A stretch of 56,785 nt of DNA, from contig PWEJ01000163.1 in assembly GCA_003553485.1 (NCBI GenBank), positions 1-56,785 on the forward strand, written 5' to 3'. This stretch comes from Halanaerobiaceae bacterium (GTDB taxonomy: Bacteria > Bacillota > Halanaerobiia > Halanaerobiales > Halarsenatibacteraceae). Positions 25,037 to 32,691 of the stretch are shown piece after piece (within the stretch, counting starts at the first letter, position 1; every line of letters begins with the position of its first letter). The position numbers and the translations under genes are program-made. The notes under the pieces were generated by a model that made no database searches, was not told the origin of the DNA, and saw only the letters and a program-made list of their open reading frames with translations.

Positions 25037-27031
25037 CTATAATTTATCAGCCAGGACTTTACCTGGATATCTTTGATCTCCTTCCCGTCGGGTTAAATTC
25101 TGCTCATCAAAATATTCTAATAGCGGCAGGGCATACTTTCTACTACTATCTAAAAGATCACGAAAATCACTTAACTCGATGCTATCCTGGCCAGAAAAAT
25201 AATTAAGTAATAATTCTTCTGCTTTTTTTAAGGCTTCAGTGGCAAAATAAAGTTCTTCTGTTATTCTTACCAGTTGGCCCTGTCTTTCTAAGGCTAAAAC
25301 AATCTCTTCCAGTATATTCTCCTCTTTTAATTCCTTAGAAAAATTCTGCTCTTTGAATATAATCTCAGGAAGTTCAGCTAAGTTAGGAGGAGAAAAAAGA
25401 TCCCTCTTATAAAGTGTTAGAAGTTCTCGTTTAAGTTCCGCCATTTTACCAGTAAATTCTACCTCAAAATCAGGTAAAGCCACATAATTTTCCTGCTCCT
25501 TAATCACTGCTGCCGCAGCCAAATCCTCCAATAATTGATTTAACTCAGTATTGACCAGTTTCACCTCCAGACGGGAACGCAACTCCTCCTTACCAATCCC
25601 TGGTCTTAGAGGATAACTTTTATGATAATCAGATATAATCTCCTTGATCTCATCTACTAATTGGCAATGAGTTTTTTTCGCCAGCCAGCTAGGTTTCTGA
25701 TAACGAGCAAGCTCTATTACTTTATCCTCATTTTCTAATTGAGTTAAAATTTCCCTTAATTCCTTTTCAGAAAGATTTGTTCTGGCAATCAGGGCTGGCA
25801 ACTTCAGGGGACGAGCTGCTAATTCTAAGGTTAAAAGAATCCTTTCATCCGGAGTGCCATTCTCCTTGATCTCTAGCTCTCTAATGACTTCTTTATCTTT
25901 CATCTTTCTCCGGGGAGGAGAATTTTCAATTATCTTACCTCCCCCTATCGTAATCATGGGTGAATAGCGTCTAATCACATAATTTTCCAGATAACGCGAG
26001 ACCACCTCCTCTTCCAAGCGATATTGAACTAAGGCCTTTTCTCCTGGAAGCACCTCTTCTTTATCAATCATATAGACTCTACCTAAAACTTCTCGAGCGC
26101 CGATATGAAAACGGATTCTGGTACCCTGTTCTAAAACAAGCGGTGCGGAGGAAAGAAGCTTAACTCTAGCATCCAAACGAGAGGTGGTTAGCAAGCTCTC
26201 AGGTTCAGCTAAAACGTCCCCTCTTTCAATCTGCTCTAAGTCAATGCCAGCTAAATTAATACCTACTCTTTCTCCTGGAAAGACCTCTTCCCGCTGGTCA
26301 TTATGGACCTGCAGACTGCGGATGCGAGCTTCTTCTTTACCGGGGTAGATCATTATAGTCTGACCTTTGTTTAAAGAACCTCTTACCAGAGTTCCCGTAA
26401 CTACAGTACCAAAACCTGACAGGGTAAAGACTCTATCAACGGGCAGATACGGATTAGCGTCTTTGTCTTTACCAGGAATCTGCATGGCTACCCGGGCTAA
26501 AGTTTCTTTTAACTCAGGAAGGTTCTCTCCTGTAGTTCCTGAAACAGTTACTATAGGTGCCTCGGCTAAAAAAGTATCCTCAAGTTGTTCCCGACAGTCT
26601 TCAATCACCAGTTCCAACCAGTCTTCTTCCACCAGATCTATTTTCGTTATCACCACAACACCGTACTCCACCTGGAGCAATTCCAGGATAGCTAAATGCT
26701 CCCTGGTCTGAGCCATAATACCTTCATCTGCTGCTATTACCAGCAGAGCAAGATCAACTCCGCCAGCACCGGCCAACATGTTCTTAACAAATTTTTCATG
26801 GCCTGGAACATCGACTATACCAGCTTTAATGGACTCAGTTAGCTCAAGGCCTGTAAACCCTAAATCTATAGAAATCCCCCTCTCCTGTTCCTCTTTAAGG
26901 CGGTCAGTATCGGTTCCTGTGAGGGCGGAAATTAAAGTTGTTTTACCATGATCAATATGTCCTGCCGTACCAATAATTATGTTTTTTTCTCTAAAGGTAT
27001 CTTCAGCTGCCTTATTCTCTGCTATCATCAT
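25037..27031 (-). CDS. selB: Selenocysteine-specific elongation factor SelB
   Basis: A 664-residue translation factor that delivers Sec-tRNA to UGA codons marked by a SECIS hairpin. The N-terminal GTPase has GHIDHGKTT, a [17 protein letters not shown] switch, DVPGHEKF and TKID; EF-Tu-like domains follow, then C-terminal winged-helix repeats (from about residue 400) that bind the SECIS RNA. The ATG follows GAGGTGA and overlaps the end of selA by 20 nt, so the pair is coupled. Its RNA targets here should be selD and grdB. Confidence 0.96.
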   Translation of the reverse strand: MMIAENKAAEDTFREKNIIIGTAGHIDHGKTTLISALTGTDTDRLKEEQERGISIDLGFTGLELTESIKAGIVDVPGHEKFVKNMLAGAGGVDLALLVIAADEGIMAQTREHLAILELLQVEYGVVVITKIDLVEEDWLELVIEDCREQLEDTFLAEAPIVTVSGTTGENLPELKETLARVAMQIPGKDKDANPYLPVDRVFTLSGFGTVVTGTLVRGSLNKGQTIMIYPGKEEARIRSLQVHNDQREEVFPGERVGINLAGIDLEQIERGDVLAEPESLLTTSRLDARVKLLSSAPLVLEQGTRIRFHIGAREVLGRVYMIDKEEVLPGEKALVQYRLEEEVVSRYLENYVIRRYSPMITIGGGKIIENSPPRRKMKDKEVIRELEIKENGTPDERILLTLELAARPLKLPALIARTNLSEKELREILTQLENEDKVIELARYQKPSWLAKKTHCQLVDEIKEIISDYHKSYPLRPGIGKEELRSRLEVKLVNTELNQLLEDLAAAAVIKEQENYVALPDFEVEFTGKMAELKRELLTLYKRDLFSPPNLAELPEIIFKEQNFSKELKEENILEEIVLALERQGQLVRITEELYFATEALKKAEELLLNYFSGQDSIELSDFRDLLDSSRKYALPLLEYFDEQNLTRREGDQRYPGKVLADKL

Positions 27032-28463
27032 AAATCACCTCTAAGGCTTCTTGTAAAGAACTAGAGATAATATCAATATCTCCTGGTTGCAGGGTTCTAA
27101 CATCAAAGATCAATCTATCATTAATCAAGCGGGTAAATATGGGAGGATAATTGGTTCTAATTTCCTTGGCTAATCGATGGATTTTACCAGTCTCCTCCTG
27201 CAAGGTAACGATCCTGGTCTTTAACTGTGCTAAAGGATACGCTCCTCCTCCTACCCGAGAAGAATCATCGGCAATAGCTGCCGTTATCCCGGCAGGCAGA
27301 AATTCTTCGATGGCCTCTAAAAGTCTCTCGGCCCTCTCCTGTAGTTTTGTAGTCGGAGAACTTAACATTCTCAAGGTTGGTATCTCTTCCATCACACCCT
27401 CGGGGTCTTGATAGGCTTTTAAAGTGCCCTCTAAAGCCGCCAGAGTATATTTATCCACTCTTATAGCTCTCGTTAGGGGGTGATTTTTTAGCTTAGCAAT
27501 ATAATCTTTACTCCCCACTATGATTCCTGCCTGAGGCCCTCCCAGTATTTTATCCCCACTAAAGGTGACTAAATCAGCACCTGCAGCTACTCTTTCCTCT
27601 ACTGTCGGCTCAGGTGTTAAGCCAACTTGTTCCATATTGGTAAAGACACCGCTGCCTAAATCATCTAATACTGGAAGATTATATTCCTCACCTAAACGAA
27701 CTAATTCCTCTAAACTGATCTCGCGAGTAAAACCAACCACTCGATAATTACTGGTATGTACTTTCAGCAAGAGGGCTGTTTCTTCGTTTATAGCCTCAAC
27801 AAAATCTTCTGGATAAACCTTATTGGTGGTACCCACCTCTCTTAATTTAGCCCCACTTTGTTTCATAACTTCAGGTATCCGAAAAGAACCACCAATCTCT
27901 ATTAATTCACCCCGGGATATTATAACCTCTTGATCAGCCGCCAATGCTGACAGGGCCAATAAAACAGCAGCTGCATTGTTATTCACTACTAAAGCATCTT
28001 CCGCTCCTGTTAGTTGACAGAGCAGCTCAGCTACATTGTCATAACGGGAACCCCTTTCCCCGCTTTCTCTATCAATTTCCAGGGTGGTATAGTGGCTGCT
28101 CACCATCTGCAACATTTCTTTAGCCCGCTCACTTAGTAAGGACCTGCCTAAGTTAGTATGGACAACAACTCCAGTGGCATTTACTGCTGGAGCCAGATTA
28201 GGCCGTAATGTTTTTTCAATTGCTGCCTGCAAACTCTCTCTTAAATTTTCCACCTTAAAACTTTCACTCTTGCTCTTTGCTGCATCGACTTCATCTTGTT
28301 CTATTAAATTTATAAGTTCAGACCGAGAATTGGAGATCAGTTGGCGAATTTCTGCCAATACCAATTTACGACCATATTTCTCAATCAATTTTTGTACCTC
28401 TTCGTCAGCCAAAAAATCATTAACTGCCGGGAGGCGACTTAATAATTTATTTTTAATATCCAA
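27012..28463 (-). CDS. selA: L-seryl-tRNA(Sec) selenium transferase
   Basis: PLP enzyme converting seryl-tRNA-Sec to selenocysteyl-tRNA-Sec with selenophosphate from SelD. The 483-residue product has NATGVVVHTNLGRSLLS, NNNAAAVLLAL and the PLP-lysine motif FSGDKILGGPQAG. The TTG start follows GAGGAGG by 7 nt. It lies between the grd operon terminator and selB, which it overlaps. No clear sigma-A promoter was found in the short gap upstream. Confidence 0.96.
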   Translation of the reverse strand: MDIKNKLLSRLPAVNDFLADEEVQKLIEKYGRKLVLAEIRQLISNSRSELINLIEQDEVDAAKSKSESFKVENLRESLQAAIEKTLRPNLAPAVNATGVVVHTNLGRSLLSERAKEMLQMVSSHYTTLEIDRESGERGSRYDNVAELLCQLTGAEDALVVNNNAAAVLLALSALAADQEVIISRGELIEIGGSFRIPEVMKQSGAKLREVGTTNKVYPEDFVEAINEETALLLKVHTSNYRVVGFTREISLEELVRLGEEYNLPVLDDLGSGVFTNMEQVGLTPEPTVEERVAAGADLVTFSGDKILGGPQAGIIVGSKDYIAKLKNHPLTRAIRVDKYTLAALEGTLKAYQDPEGVMEEIPTLRMLSSPTTKLQERAERLLEAIEEFLPAGITAAIADDSSRVGGGAYPLAQLKTRIVTLQEETGKIHRLAKEIRTNYPPIFTRLINDRLIFDVRTLQPGDIDIISSSLQEALEVIYDDSRE

Positions 28464-28562
28464 TTTTAAACCTCCTCAAATTTTCATCCTCATGTACAAT
28501 ATTCTTTAAAGCCAGAATAATTCCTGCCTTCTAGAGGCTTTGAAATTGATTAAATTTATCAC

Positions 28563-28598
28563 CAAAAAAATAAACCAGGTCTGAAGGAAAGACCTGGT
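28563..28598 (-). terminator. Terminator of the grdX-grdE-grdB operon
   Basis: ACCAGGTCT pairs with AGACCTGGT (9 bp); on the minus strand the hairpin is followed by TTTATTTTTTT. It is 26 nt past the grdB stop and upstream of selA. Confidence 0.85.
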
Positions 28599-28623
28599 AA
28601 TTAAAGGGGCTTATTTTATTTAT

Positions 28624-29943
28624 TTAGACTTCTAATTTTTCGAAGACCCGTTGGTCTTCAACCTCTGTGGTCAGAGCTTGTAGAGCCCGTTCAATTATTT
28701 CTCTTCGTTCATTTTTCTCATCATCTTCATCTAATTTAGGATTGCCCAGGGGGTGAGGGATTGCTATTGCCGGCACTATTCTGTTAGCACCTACAGTTAA
28801 AGAAATCGGGACAACTGTAGCCACATGTACTACCGGTAAACCTTCTCTTTCAATCTCTTTTACCATCGTTGCTCCGCAACGAGTACAGGTACCTCAGGTA
28901 GAGGTCAATATTACAGCCTGCACTCCTTCAGACAACAATTTTTGGGCAATTTCTCGGGCAAAGACTTTGGCATTGGCCACTGATGTGCCGTTACCAACAG
29001 TAGAATAATAATATTCATGCAGCTTACCTATCCGGCCTTCCTCTTCTAAGTCTCTTAATACATCCACAGGCAAGACGCAATCAGCATCCTCATTGGCAAA
29101 GACAGGATCATATCCTCCATGAGCTGTTTCGTGGCTATCTTCAGTTAAATCGGCAAAATCAGCTATTTTATATTTTCCATACTTAGAGGCACTAGAAGAT
29201 TCAATCCTATCTGGATTGCCATTGGGTACAATCCCCCCAGAGGTGACTAAAGCTATTTTAGCCTGACTAAGATCCTCTATAGCTGGAGCCGGCTCAACTC
29301 TATCAAAAGTAGGCATGGGGTATTCAGAATCATAATCAGCGCCCTTTATTTTAGCCATAAGCATCTTGACTGCTCTTTTAGCTCCCCGCTCATCAGCAAA
29401 AGTATTCTTTCTTATCCCCCGGGGAAGATAATTAGCCTCTTCAGGAGAACCTGGTTTCCCCTCCCTCTTAAGATACAACTTAATAAAATCAGCTATATCT
29501 GGCAAAGCCTCTCTCATGCTGGCAGCAGAATCACCAGTTTCAATAAAGTAACCATATTGACTAAACATCTCATAACCTGGATTCTCTGGATATATACCAA
29601 CAACTGCCGGCATATCTAAATCAGCAGCAATTTCAGCCACCATCCCGCAGGCCATGCCGTACCGACCAGCGTTAAAGGCTGGACCTGCCAGTATAAGGTC
29701 AGGCTCTAATTCAATTAGATATTCCCTTATCTGACTGGCAGCCTGTTCTTTCTTTTCATTAGCAAAACCATCACCACAAATTATAGTGGCCTTAATATCA
29801 ACATAGTCCTTTAATTCCCCGGCCAGAGCGGTGCCAGGACCAACTGCCCCCTTTTTCTTTTGAGGCGGTAGATTGGCTTTATCCTCTCCTCCCTGCTGGC
29901 CAAAAAATTGATTTAAATAATGGACAATTTTAATTTTAGCCAT
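28624..29943 (-). CDS. grdB: Glycine reductase complex component B gamma subunit, selenoprotein
   Basis: Selenoprotein of 439 residues that binds substrate in the glycine reductase complex, which reductively deaminates glycine to acetyl phosphate with energy gain. The TGA at 28894-28896 is in frame and reads STST-U350-GTCTRCGATM, the UxxCxxC active site of GrdB-type proteins. Standard calling would split it into a 349- and an 80-residue protein. A 17-nt hairpin 11 nt after the UGA is the predicted SECIS. The start is ATG after GGAGGAG, 21 nt after grdE. Paralogues GrdF (sarcosine) and GrdH (betaine) are similar; the glycine riboswitch upstream favours glycine. Confidence 0.93.
28866..28882 (-). 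promoter_or_regulatory. Putative SECIS hairpin of grdB
   Basis: On the minus strand TCGTTGC-GGA-GCAACGA is a perfect 7-bp stem with 3-nt loop, starting 11 nt after the UGA, with outer TACC/GGTA pairing extending it. It has the same 17-nt build as the selD hairpin. Confidence 0.65.
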
Positions 29944-29964
29944 GTAAAATCTCCTCCTGTCTCT

Positions 29965-31248
29965 TTAATATCCTCGAGCCGTTAATTTATTAAATCCAAG
30001 TTCATTTGTCGCGCCAATAATCGCCTGAATTTCAACTTCAATACTGCCATCTTCTTTAAGACTGCCAGCAAAACCACCGGCAATATTATCGGCATGTTCA
30101 TCATTACCAATAACCTTTTCCAGTGGTGGTAAGATAATGGTCTCATTGGCATTACCTGTGGAGACTACAGCATCTGCTTCTGGAGTTGAATCGGCTAAAG
30201 ACTGAGAAGCTCCGTCTCTTCCAGCAAATTCATCGGTTATTAGGACTGTCTTAATCCCTCTATTTTCGAGCTTTTTGCAGTTCATAATTAAATCGGCATC
30301 GGGATTACCGAAGCCTTCTTCAGAGATTATTGCTGCTTCTAAACCAATTTTCTCCGCTAATCTAGCTGTAAAACTAGAAGACCTCTCTTTATCAGCCAGG
30401 GTAACATTTTCATTGGTAATTATGGTGCCGACAAAGTTAATTTCCTTACCATGCTTCTCATAAAGCTCTTCAATGATAGGATTATTTTGGTGAAAATAGG
30501 TGGTATTTTTATCGCAGGCAGAAACACAATTCCCACTGACTATTGCTCCATCCATAACTTCTGTAGGAGAAATCAAAGTTGGTAATATCTCTTTAGCATC
30601 AACACCATATACATAAGTGTCATGTAAGAGCCCCTGACTCTGTAACATATAAATATATCCCACTATTGGCAACCCACCATTTAAAGAGCAGGCTTCTAAT
30701 AATGGTTTATGCTCATAAATTCTAGTTTCATGAGCTTTAGCATCTTTAGCTGCTTCCCCTATATAGTTAGCTGCTGTCAAACCAATTAGACGCAGGACCT
30801 CTTCGTGGATATGCTGTTTAATTCCCTGGCTTACTTCACAGTTAATAACTATATTTATAGTTTTAGAAAAGGGAGTATATTCTGCCCCGGGTCCACTCAT
30901 GTCAATTATACCCTCTTGAAAACCAACTACCTCCCCTGTGGTAACCACGGCCGTGCCAGCCAGCACTTTAGTGATACCCGAGCCGACCATATCATCATCG
31001 CCAGTAAAACCTGGGAACATATCGCCACCGCTATTTTTAAAACGAGGCTCTATAACATCCTTGACAGGCATAATTCTAACATCATCACCAGGCCTCACTA
31101 TTTCTAAATCAATATCAGCAATGCGATGATCATCCTTAATCTTAGCAAGTAACTTATCTTTGTTAATAAATAAAGTTCTATCTTCCACTCTATTTTCTGA
31201 GCCGAATTTTACATCTTCAATGAAAATTTTTTCTAGTTGTAATTTAAT
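29965..31248 (-). CDS. grdE: Glycine reductase component B alpha/beta proprotein
   Basis: Proprotein of 427 residues that is self-cleaved into the alpha and beta subunits of component B. The cleavage Cys is C241 in GAIVSGNCVSACDKN, which becomes the pyruvoyl residue that binds glycine as a Schiff base. The family-typical N-terminus (KLQLEKIFIEDVKFG) is encoded upstream of the first conventional start (GTG 31188); reading back reaches an ATT at 31248, 6 nt after GGAGGTGA, with an in-frame stop just before. The only in-frame start near the ribosome site is therefore ATT. GrdG and GrdI are close paralogues. Confidence 0.9.
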   Translation of the reverse strand: MKLQLEKIFIEDVKFGSENRVEDRTLFINKDKLLAKIKDDHRIADIDLEIVRPGDDVRIMPVKDVIEPRFKNSGGDMFPGFTGDDDMVGSGITKVLAGTAVVTTGEVVGFQEGIIDMSGPGAEYTPFSKTINIVINCEVSQGIKQHIHEEVLRLIGLTAANYIGEAAKDAKAHETRIYEHKPLLEACSLNGGLPIVGYIYMLQSQGLLHDTYVYGVDAKEILPTLISPTEVMDGAIVSGNCVSACDKNTTYFHQNNPIIEELYEKHGKEINFVGTIITNENVTLADKERSSSFTARLAEKIGLEAAIISEEGFGNPDADLIMNCKKLENRGIKTVLITDEFAGRDGASQSLADSTPEADAVVSTGNANETIILPPLEKVIGNDEHADNIAGGFAGSLKEDGSIEVEIQAIIGATNELGFNKLTARGY

Positions 31249-31294
31249 TTTACTTCACCTCCAGTTAGTCATCTCAATCATTAGATCCTTATTT

Positions 31295-31759
31295 TTACAA
31301 ATCAGAGCCATAACAATTTTTAAAACCAGCATAGATTAGAGAAAAATCAATTAAGCTAAAATCCCGCCGGGTCTCTGGAGTTAGATTTTGTGAACTATTT
31401 AACTTTTGTTGAGAAAAAAATTGTTCATATTTTTTTATAGCACTTTCTATAATTTCTAAAGAAGCAAAATCTAAGTCTGAGCCTGACCTTATCCCTATCG
31501 TTCTATAGGGATTTTCCCAGGGCTTTAAACTTCCTGCCAGAGGGTGGGTGATTAGCCGCCCCCCCTGATGCACCTGATCTCTAGTTAATAACAGGACATC
31601 TTCTAATTCTTGACAGTGCTTTAGAACAAAGGTAGCTCTGATCTTTTCTAAGACACTGGTTTTTTCTTTAGATAAACCGATTACCTTATTTTGTTTCTCC
31701 TGGGTTGAAAAGAGGGGATTATTGCTAAGCAAAATATTTTTACAGGAATAAGAGTTTAT
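31295..31759 (-). CDS. grdX: GrdX family protein
   Basis: Small protein of unknown function found at the head of glycine, sarcosine and betaine reductase operons. The ILLSNNPLF start region and the signature LITHPLAGSLKPWENPYRTI identify it. A longer reading would begin at a TTG inside the riboswitch terminator and is not credible. The AAGGAGG site is followed after 7 nt by an in-frame ATA (31759), giving 154 residues; no ATG, GTG or TTG lies at a proper distance, and the next TTG is about 34 nt from the site. The start is thus probably non-canonical. Confidence 0.85.
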   Translation of the reverse strand: MNSYSCKNILLSNNPLFSTQEKQNKVIGLSKEKTSVLEKIRATFVLKHCQELEDVLLLTRDQVHQGGRLITHPLAGSLKPWENPYRTIGIRSGSDLDFASLEIIESAIKKYEQFFSQQKLNSSQNLTPETRRDFSLIDFSLIYAGFKNCYGSDL

Positions 31760-31797
31760 TTTTCTTCCTCCTTTCTTTCTAAAAAAAATAAAAAAAC

Positions 31798-31824
31798 AGA
31801 GCAACAGCGTCTGACCACTGCTCT
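31798..31824 (-). terminator. Riboswitch-controlled terminator before grdX
   Basis: On the minus strand AGAGCAGTGG..GCTGTTGCTCT forms an 11-bp hairpin including wobble pairs, followed by a long T-tract broken by one A. Its 5' arm lies directly after the last helix of the second glycine aptamer, so ligand binding can compete with it. Confidence 0.8.
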
Positions 31825-32003
31825 CTGTCCTTTAACCTGAGAGATTAACTGCTTTTAAACAGTCTGCTCCTTCGGTAGATATCTTCTCCAGAGAATTGTC
31901 CTGAAATGGTCCTGGATACCTGAGAGTTTCATCAACCTTCGGTCAAAGAGTTGATTTACCCCTTCGGTGGTCTTTAAGAAAAAAGACTCTCTCCCATCTC
32001 AGT
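31822..32003 (-). ncRNA. Tandem glycine riboswitch
   Basis: Two glycine aptamers in series. Aptamer I holds GGGAGAGAG, ACCGAAGGGG, CTCTCAGGT and GGACA; aptamer II holds TTCTCTGGAGA, ACCGAAGGAGCA, ATCTCTCAGGTT and AAAGGACAGAGAG. These are the conserved core pieces in order. With the terminator that follows, the layout is that of an ON switch that lets grdX-grdE-grdB be transcribed when glycine is abundant. It fills most of the 350-nt gene-free stretch 31760-32109. Confidence 0.93.
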
Positions 32004-32045
32004 CATCCAAAGTTTTATAATAAATTTTTCACAAAGTTTGAATTA

Positions 32046-32074
32046 ATTATAAATCACCGGATGAATATTGTCAA
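32046..32074 (-). promoter_or_regulatory. Sigma-A promoter of the glycine reductase operon
   Basis: Minus strand TTGACA, 17-nt spacer, TATAAT: a perfect consensus, about 40 nt upstream of the riboswitch. Control is thus likely at termination, not initiation. Confidence 0.85.
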
Positions 32075-32109
32075 GGTTTCTGGAGAGTTTTCTATTAGTT
32101 TTTAATAAA

Positions 32110-32604
32110 TTAATCCCTGGAGGTATTTTGATCAGCTGCTGACTCTTTAGCCTGAGAGCTATAATAATCCCGGGCAATAACTTTGGTTATTTCAGGCTGA
32201 AAGGAGGATTTTTGAGCAAAATATTTATCCAGTTTTCGCAGAGCAAAAAAGGAGGTCAATAAGAATATCAAAGCTCCCATCATGCCCACAGTCTCACCTT
32301 CATAACCAAACCAACTGGCTGCAAAGTTATTGGTAATAAAATAACCAAGAAACATAAATAGCAAAGGGAAGAGATAGACTAAAAAAGAGGCAAAGAAAAT
32401 ATTTCTATCTCTCATCTCTAAAGCCACTCTCTCCCCGGCCTTTGCTTCAACTGGATTGGCAACCTGTACTTCTAATTCATCTTTACTGTTGCCAGGTCCA
32501 GCTAGACTACAGCTGTGCTGACACCTATCACAGGCAGAACTTCGCACTAATTTTACTGTCGCTCTTTTCTTGTCAGTTGAAATTACCACCGCTTCTTCTT
32601 GCAA
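32110..32604 (-). CDS. RseC/MucC family (SoxR-reducing system) membrane protein
   Basis: A 164-residue protein with an N-terminal soluble region carrying the Cys cluster CDRCQHSC (about residues 25-32) and two membrane helices (about 70-115), the plan of RseC/MucC. Relatives are associated with Rnf-type electron transport and SoxR reduction or sigma-E control. The TTG start lies 8 nt after GGAGGTG. It has its own promoter overlapping the leuS terminator. No rnf genes adjoin, though an orphan rnfD lies 25 kb away. Confidence 0.85.
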   Translation of the reverse strand: MQEEAVVISTDKKRATVKLVRSSACDRCQHSCSLAGPGNSKDELEVQVANPVEAKAGERVALEMRDRNIFFASFLVYLFPLLFMFLGYFITNNFAASWFGYEGETVGMMGALIFLLTSFFALRKLDKYFAQKSSFQPEITKVIARDYYSSQAKESAADQNTSRD

Positions 32605-32624
32605 GCTCGTCCACCTCCAACTCT

Positions 32625-32652
32625 ATTATATCTAATAGTTAAAAAAATGCAA
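32625..32652 (-). promoter_or_regulatory. Promoter of the rseC-like gene, overlapping the leuS terminator
   Basis: Minus strand TTGCAT, 16-nt spacer, TATAAT. The -35 and the T-rich spacer are the T-tract of the leuS terminator. Confidence 0.5.
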
Positions 32653-32680
32653 AACTCCTGCCGGTTAAAGCAGGAGTTTA
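32640..32680 (-). terminator. Terminator of leuS
   Basis: AAACTCCTGC pairs with GCAGGAGTTT (10 bp), followed on the minus strand by GCATTTTTTT. Confidence 0.88.
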
Positions 32681-32691
32681 AACTTTTCTTG

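Noticed and set aside
28624-28866. Separate 80-residue gene, or a nonsense-broken grdB pseudogene
   Set aside because: It is the C-terminal part of GrdB after the Sec UGA; the UxxCxxC context and hairpin show programmed decoding.
31760-31804. N-terminal extension of GrdX from a TTG at 31804
   Set aside because: This stretch is the 3' arm and T-tract of the riboswitch terminator.
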